Shown here: positions 59,344 through 64,000 of the stretch, one piece after another | Layout: each line of letters starts with the position of its first letter | How positions within the stretch are numbered: the stretch's first letter is position 1 | Notes under the pieces: model-generated | Database searches by the model: none | What the model was told of the DNA's origin: nothing | What the model saw: only the letters and a program-made list of their open reading frames with translations | Origin: Polynucleobacter sp. JS-Mosq-20-D10 | GTDB taxonomy: Bacteria; Pseudomonadota; Gammaproteobacteria; Burkholderiales; Burkholderiaceae | NCBI RefSeq assembly: GCF_018687755.1 | Contig: NZ_CP061305.1 | Location: forward strand, 681,099 to 745,098 | Length of the DNA stretch: 64,000 nt | Direction of reading: 5' to 3' | Made by a program: the position numbers and the translations under genes

Positions 59344-59365
59344 AATGGGCTCCTTGGAGCCCATT
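59344..59365. terminator. Bidirectional terminator
   Basis: AATGGGCTCC-TT-GGAGCCCATT, flanked by A run on the left and T-rich sequence on the right, between the convergent alkylsulfatase and CoA-transferase genes. Confidence 0.85.
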
Positions 59366-59391
59366 TCTTTTCCTCGGAAGTAGTAAATGAC

Positions 59392-60609
59392 TCAAGCTGC
59401 GAAAGCGCCACCATCTTCTAACGCCTTCAACTCCTCGCCATCAATACCCAATTCCTGAAGTACCTCATTGGTGTGCTCACCCAGCAAAGGAGGATGACGA
59501 GAAACCTGTTGCGGAGTGCCCATCATCTTGACTGCAAAGCCAATATTGGGAACCTTGCCTTCAATCGGATGATCAATCTCGATACGCATCTGACGATGCT
59601 GTCCATGCTCACTATCAAATGCCTGTGGATAGGTATTAATCGGCCCAGCAGGAATGCCAGCTGCCAACAGAAGATCTATCCATTCATCACTAGTTTTGGC
59701 GACAAAAGTTTTCTCTAGCTCAGCAGCCAGTAACAAACGATTGGCTAGACGCAGTGGATTAGTTCTAAATAGAGGATCTTCAAATAATTCTGGGCGATCA
59801 ATCTTATCGCAGAGGAGTTTCCAGAGTTTTTGATTGGTGGCACCCATCACAAAGTAACCGTCGGCGGCTTTCATAGCCTGATAGGGCGCGCTCATATGAT
59901 TTGCAGTACCCAGCTTATAGGGCTCAACACCAGTCCCCCAATATTGCGCTGTATCCCAAATAGAGAAGGCTAAAGCAGAATCAAATAAGGAGGCATCAAT
60001 AAATTGCCCTTCACCTGATTTGGTCTTACCAATATAGGCTGACAAAATTCCATAGACCGCAAAAAGGGCGCAGCCAATATCTGCCACTGGAACACCCGCT
60101 TTCACAGGAGGACCATCTGGGTAACCTGTCACGCTCATGACGCCAGACATGGCTTGTGCCATCAAGTCAAAGCCGGGGCGATCTGCCCATGGTCCTGTTT
60201 GCCCGAATCCTGAGATGCTGGCATAAACCAGTCCTGGGTTGAGATCTTTCACGGAGGGGTAATCGATACCCAGTTTTTTCATAACGCCAGGACGGTAGTT
60301 CTCGACCAAAATATCGGCAGTCTTCACGAGCTCAAAAAATACTTTCTTCCCGGCTTCTGTTTTGAGGTTGAGGGTTACGCTACGCTTGTTGCGATTCATA
60401 TTCAGAAAGCCCATGCTGTCTGAGCCTTTCATCTTGAATCCCATTGCCCCACGAGTTTGATCTCCAGTGCCGGGCGGCTCAATTTTGATGACATCGGCAC
60501 CCAAGTCAGCAAGCAACATGCAGCAGTAGGGGCCGGCCATTACTTGACTTACGTCAAGAACTCGAACGCCAGCCAGGGGCAAAGGCTTGCTGATAGGTGT
60601 TTTCATCAT
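59392..60609 (-). CDS. Family III (CaiB/BaiF) CoA-transferase
   Basis: 405 aa. Moves CoA between carboxylic acids. N-terminal GVRVLDVSQVMAGPYCCMLLADLGADVIKIEPPGTGDQTR with catalytic Asp about residue 170 in GVPVADIGCALFAVYGI; GFDLMAQAMSGVMSVTG is also typical. Divergent from a Bug receptor, which often serves organic-acid uptake, so the two may concern the same compound. Confidence 0.93.
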   Translation of the reverse strand: MMKTPISKPLPLAGVRVLDVSQVMAGPYCCMLLADLGADVIKIEPPGTGDQTRGAMGFKMKGSDSMGFLNMNRNKRSVTLNLKTEAGKKVFFELVKTADILVENYRPGVMKKLGIDYPSVKDLNPGLVYASISGFGQTGPWADRPGFDLMAQAMSGVMSVTGYPDGPPVKAGVPVADIGCALFAVYGILSAYIGKTKSGEGQFIDASLFDSALAFSIWDTAQYWGTGVEPYKLGTANHMSAPYQAMKAADGYFVMGATNQKLWKLLCDKIDRPELFEDPLFRTNPLRLANRLLLAAELEKTFVAKTSDEWIDLLLAAGIPAGPINTYPQAFDSEHGQHRQMRIEIDHPIEGKVPNIGFAVKMMGTPQQVSRHPPLLGEHTNEVLQELGIDGEELKALEDGGAFAA

Positions 60610-60686
60610 TGTCTCAATAGTTTTTATATGTTTATATTGCTAAGTTCAATTACAGCACTGAATATAAAACAAAAAATGGAGATCGT

Positions 60687-61685
60687 ATGATCAATCAATC
60701 CCCCAAACGGATTTTGCGCAGATTCGCTTTCTTGGCGCTGGGTATCAGCAGCACTTTGCCACTGACTGCTAATGCTCAGCAAGCCTTTCCAATAAAACCC
60801 ATCCGCTTAATTGTAGGCTTTGCTCCTGGTGGTGGAACGGACATTGTGGCTCGCGCTATTGCTCCCAAGATGAGTGAAATATTAGGCCAAAGCGTCGTTA
60901 TTGAAAATAAATCTGGTGCGGCCGGAACGATTGGTGCAGACCTCGTTGCCAAATCCAGTCCGGATGGCCATACCCTGCTCATGGGGCACTCCAACTCCAA
61001 TGCGATTTCTCCATTTGTTTTGAAGAATGTGCCTTACAACCCGGCGACTGATTTCACACCAATTACCTATTTAGGTTATGTACCAAACGTATTGGTAGTC
61101 AAATCTTCTCTACCCGTGAACTCTGTGGCGCAATTGATTTCCTTGGCGAAACAAAATCCAGGTCAAATGACTTATGGCTCTTCTGGTATCGGAAGCACCC
61201 AGCATCTAGCGGGCGCTTTGTTCTCGAAGATTGCCGGCGTAGAAATGAATCACGTGCCTTACAAAGGTAGCGGTCAAGCGATTGTGGATTTATTGGGTGG
61301 TCAAATCACGATGAACTTTGATACCTTGCCGCCAAACTTGCAGCAGATTCGTCAGGGTAATTTAAAAGCTTTGGCAATCTCCACGCCAAAGCGCTTGGCA
61401 TTATTACCTAACGTCCCTACATTTAATGAAGTAGGTATTGTTGGCTTTGATGTAACCAATTGGTATTCTGTGATGGGGCCCAAAGGCATGGATCCTGCAG
61501 TCGTGAATAAGATTGATCAGGCCGTAAAAGCAGCCACTAATGATCCAGAGATCAAGAAAACATTGGATGCTCAAGGCTTACAACCAGAGGGCCCAGCAAC
61601 ACCAGCGGCCTTTAATTTGTTCCTGGCGGGTGAGTTGGCGAAGTATCAGCGCTTGGTAAAGAGCTTGAATATCAAGGCTGAATAA
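60687..61685 (+). CDS. Bug-family solute-binding protein
   Basis: 332 aa. Signal peptide ~1-31 ending ANAQQ. FPIKPIRLIVGFAPGGGTDIVARAI and NKSGAAGTIGADLVAK define the family. Periplasmic carboxylate receptor without transporter genes beside it. Its context (CoA-transferase, enoyl-CoA hydratase) suggests an organic acid metabolised via CoA thioesters. Confidence 0.93.
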   Translation: MINQSPKRILRRFAFLALGISSTLPLTANAQQAFPIKPIRLIVGFAPGGGTDIVARAIAPKMSEILGQSVVIENKSGAAGTIGADLVAKSSPDGHTLLMGHSNSNAISPFVLKNVPYNPATDFTPITYLGYVPNVLVVKSSLPVNSVAQLISLAKQNPGQMTYGSSGIGSTQHLAGALFSKIAGVEMNHVPYKGSGQAIVDLLGGQITMNFDTLPPNLQQIRQGNLKALAISTPKRLALLPNVPTFNEVGIVGFDVTNWYSVMGPKGMDPAVVNKIDQAVKAATNDPEIKKTLDAQGLQPEGPATPAAFNLFLAGELAKYQRLVKSLNIKAE

Positions 61686-61741
61686 TCCATTTCCTGTGCT
61701 TATCAAACTAGGTTGGCTAATTGGGCTATAGTATCGTTCAA

Positions 61742-61770
61742 CCCTCTCTCTTGAATGAGGGAGGGTTTTT
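61742..61770 (+). promoter_or_regulatory. Hairpin with T tract just before the enoyl-CoA hydratase start
   Basis: CCCTCTCTC-TTGAAT-GAGGGAGGG (one wobble pair) followed by TTTTT, ending 6 bp before the ATG at 61777. It looks like an intrinsic terminator for the Bug gene. The right arm GAGGGAGGG is also the only purine-rich ribosome site for the next gene, so folding would block translation. Confidence 0.65.
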
Positions 61771-61776
61771 CATTTC

Positions 61777-62580
61777 ATGACAACAGCCATTGACTCCACC
61801 CCAGATCGTATTGCCGAAGTTCGTTTAGAGCTTCGCAATAACATTGCCTATATTACCTTTGACCATGTTGCTGCTCGTAATGCAATGACAGTGGGAATGT
61901 ATCAAAGCCTAAAATCGATTTGCGAGCATTTAGCTGAGAGTTCTTCGGCCAGAGTTGCCATTCTGAGAGGCGCTGGCGGTAAGTCCTTTGTCTCGGGTAG
62001 TGATATCGCCCAGTTCTCTGGATTTAGCTCTGGTGAAGATGGTATTCGTTACGAAGAGGGTATTGATGCTTACCTTGCACCTTTAGCCATGTTGCCTATT
62101 CCAACGATTGCAGTCATTGATGGCATGGCGGTTGGCGGAGGTCTTGCAATTGCTAGTTGTTGCGATTTCAGAATCTCCACACCTGATGCGCGCTTCGGAG
62201 TGCCTATTGCCAAAACACTGGGTAATTGTTTATCTGCTGGCAACGTCGCCTGGCTCGTTGCACACTTAGGTATCAATATCGTTAAGCGCATGCTCTTATT
62301 GGCGGAGCTGGTGACTGCGCCTGAGTTACTTAAACAGGGCTACCTCTTGGCCACGTATCCTGCTCAAGCGCTGGAGAATGAGTCAAATCAGTTGGCTGAG
62401 CGCTTAATGAGCCTCGCACCTATTACGCAAAAATCTAGCAAGCAAACTCTTGCAAGAATCATTAAAAATAATTTACCCGATTGCAATGATTTAATCCGCG
62501 AGTGCTATGGTAGCGACGACTTTAGGAATGGTGTTGCTTCGTTTCTGGATGGCAAGCCACCAACCTGGCTAGGAAAATAA
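61777..62580 (+). CDS. Enoyl-CoA hydratase/isomerase family protein
   Basis: 267 aa. Crotonase fold: ARNAMTVGMYQSL, oxyanion-hole GAGGKSFVSGSDIAQF and VIDGMAVGGGLAIASCCDFRIS, then ARFGVPIAKTLGN. Usual catalytic Glu positions are partly replaced, so the reaction may differ from simple hydration. Follows the Bug gene after the hairpin at 61742. Confidence 0.9.
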   Translation: MTTAIDSTPDRIAEVRLELRNNIAYITFDHVAARNAMTVGMYQSLKSICEHLAESSSARVAILRGAGGKSFVSGSDIAQFSGFSSGEDGIRYEEGIDAYLAPLAMLPIPTIAVIDGMAVGGGLAIASCCDFRISTPDARFGVPIAKTLGNCLSAGNVAWLVAHLGINIVKRMLLLAELVTAPELLKQGYLLATYPAQALENESNQLAERLMSLAPITQKSSKQTLARIIKNNLPDCNDLIRECYGSDDFRNGVASFLDGKPPTWLGK

Positions 62581-62596
62581 TTCTAGAGTTGGCAGT

Positions 62597-63787
62597 CTAC
62601 AAAAACAGTTCTTGTAAGTTATTGAGATAGCGCAATCCTTGTTCAGTTGCTTTGAGCTTGTTGGGATTGGGATCTAATAAACCTTTTTTACTCGCCTCAT
62701 CCAGTCCTTTTGACACTACATTGAGTGGCAACCCAGTGCGCTCTCCAAATGTAACGGTGTCTACGCCATCAGTCAGGCGCAAGGTATTGAGCATGAATTC
62801 AAAAGGGAGATCTTTGGTCGGAATCTCTCTCGCTTCGACCAAGGCATTACCCTTATTCTCCATTGTCTGCATATACGTTTCTGGATGACGTTCTCGTACC
62901 TGACGCGTAATTTTGTCAGGGAATGAAATCTTCCCATGTGCACCTGCGCCAATTCCGATGTAATCACCAAAGCGCCAGTAATTGAGATTATGTTTGCACT
63001 CCTGATCTTTTTTCGCGTAAGCAGATACTTCATAGCGTCGATAGCCTGCTGCCTCTAGCAAGGTTAAGTTCTGCTCAAAGATCGCATCAATCTCATCTTC
63101 GCTGGGAAGCTTTGGTGGGAAGCTCGCGAAATAGGTATTGGGTTCTAAAGTCAAATTATAGAAAGAGAGATGCGGCGTCTTAAACGAGAGGGCAGTTTCA
63201 ATATCCGATCTTGCGGCTTCTAGTGTTTGATTGGGTAAGCCAAACATAAGATCGAGATTGACGGATTTAAAGTGTTGCAGGGCAATCGCAATTGCGCGCT
63301 TGGCTTCTTCACCATTATGAATGCGCCCTAAAGCTTTGAGCTGTGCATCTTGAAAACTCTGAATACCTAAAGAGACGCGATTGATTCCTGCCTTTGCAAA
63401 GCCAGCAAACTTCTCAGTCTCGACAGACCCAGGATTGGCTTCCATCGTGATCTCACAATCGGGCTCTAGGTTTACCCGTGCCCGAATGGCTGAAAGGAGT
63501 TCATTCATACCATTGGCAGATAACAAGCTGGGGGTGCCGCCACCAATAAAGATGCTATGCACTTGACGACCCCAGATGCGAGGAAGCTCTGTCTCTAGAT
63601 CGGCAATGAGTGCTTTGATATAACGCACTTCATCAAAGCCTTGCTTGCCATTTTTAATTTGATGCGAGTTGAAGTCACAGTAAGGACATTTCTTTTCACA
63701 CCATGGAAAGTGAACGTACAAAGACAGCGGGGGTAGGGCAGTGAGTTTTGGCTGCGTAGCCAAAACAGAACTAAGCGTATTGAGCAC
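62597..63787 (-). CDS. hemW: HemW-type radical SAM protein
   Basis: 396 aa, GTG start overlapping the rdgB end by 16 bp. Radical SAM cluster C30-C34-C37 in WCEKKCPYCDFNSH, then IFIGGGTPSLLS, MEANPGSVE, GINRVSLGIQSFQ. HemW binds haem and delivers it; it was once annotated as oxygen-independent coproporphyrinogen oxidase. The rdgB-hemW pairing is common in betaproteobacteria. Confidence 0.94.
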   Translation of the reverse strand: MLNTLSSVLATQPKLTALPPLSLYVHFPWCEKKCPYCDFNSHQIKNGKQGFDEVRYIKALIADLETELPRIWGRQVHSIFIGGGTPSLLSANGMNELLSAIRARVNLEPDCEITMEANPGSVETEKFAGFAKAGINRVSLGIQSFQDAQLKALGRIHNGEEAKRAIAIALQHFKSVNLDLMFGLPNQTLEAARSDIETALSFKTPHLSFYNLTLEPNTYFASFPPKLPSEDEIDAIFEQNLTLLEAAGYRRYEVSAYAKKDQECKHNLNYWRFGDYIGIGAGAHGKISFPDKITRQVRERHPETYMQTMENKGNALVEAREIPTKDLPFEFMLNTLRLTDGVDTVTFGERTGLPLNVVSKGLDEASKKGLLDPNPNKLKATEQGLRYLNNLQELFL

Positions 63788-64000
63788 GGATTTGGAGTTG
63801 AGTAATCAGTTCACGCAAGGCTTGGCCTCGATGACTAATCTGATTTTTCTCAGAGGGCCCTAATTGGGCGACGGTCTTGCTGAGCTCTGGTAAAAAAAAG
63901 TGGGGGTCATAACCAAAACCACGATCACCCTGAGCATCATCAATAATTTGCCCATACCAGCGGGCTTGGACAATCAGTGGCTCTGGGTCGTTAGCGCTAT
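63772..64000 (-). CDS. rdgB: XTP/dITP diphosphatase, C-terminal part (partial)
   Basis: The last 75 residues are visible; the start lies beyond the window. WYGQIIDDAQGDRGFGYDPHFFLPEL and EKNQISHRGQALREL are diagnostic of RdgB/HAM1, which removes non-canonical purine triphosphates. Ends inside the start of hemW. Confidence 0.93.

Overview
The window looks like a chromosome segment of a betaproteobacterium of the Burkholderiaceae, most like Polynucleobacter. The reasons are moderate GC, small gene spacing, and the mix of Bug-type solute-binding proteins, a NAD-linked molybdenum formate dehydrogenase, soxXYZA, a phasin, class I fumarase and acs. Species assignment is inference, since no search could be run.

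Layout. 1-2.4 kb: the tail of an outer-membrane protein, then a divergent c-di-GMP pair (GGDEF cyclase and PAS/HD-GYP phosphodiesterase). 2.45-7.2 kb: an accessory locus. It starts with a tRNA-Ile(CAU) gene split by a 211-nt group I intron and flanked by two ~212-bp imperfect repeats. The downstream repeat runs into a decayed, intronless 3' half of the same tRNA. Next come a phage-type recombination pair (YqaJ exonuclease and a C-terminally clipped RecT/Bet), a divergent HTH regulator, an array of nine short hairpins that all show YCAAA in the loop, and an unrecognised 322-aa protein. 7.26-46.05 kb: core metabolism. This includes an FGE-like protein and Pif1-type helicase, gamma-glutamyltransferase, Bug protein, class III aminotransferase, LrgAB, a molybdenum hydroxylase joined to soxXYZA, purU, penicillin acylase, murI-tonB-exbB-exbD, fumarase, acs, phasin, formate dehydrogenase, nadB, nadC/nadA, phosphohexomutase, pgi and an FAD oxidoreductase.

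46.16-54.63 kb: an 8.47-kb integrated element sits in the 3' end of tRNA-Ser(UGA), bounded by a 14-bp direct repeat. It carries a tyrosine integrase, an AlpA-like HTH, a chain of overlapping tiny genes leading to a RepA-like ATPase, an iteron cluster typical of a replication origin, an HK97-type major capsid protein, a zinc-ribbon protein and an HNH nuclease. Two exported proteins and several strongly structured intergenic stretches are also present. It has no recognisable portal, terminase, protease or tail gene. It reads as a capsid-encoding phage satellite and is, with the hairpin array, the most interesting object here.

54.7-64 kb: core genes again. A secreted repeat protein, an SHP/diheme cytochrome/cytochrome b operon, an SdsA-type alkylsulfatase, a CoA-transferase, a Bug protein, an enoyl-CoA hydratase, hemW, and the 3' end of rdgB at the right edge.

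How the parts work together: formate, thiosulfate-type sulfur compounds, acetate, alkyl sulfates and CoA-activated organic acids appear as energy or carbon inputs. The tonB/exb genes power outer-membrane uptake, and the phasin marks storage of polyhydroxyalkanoate.
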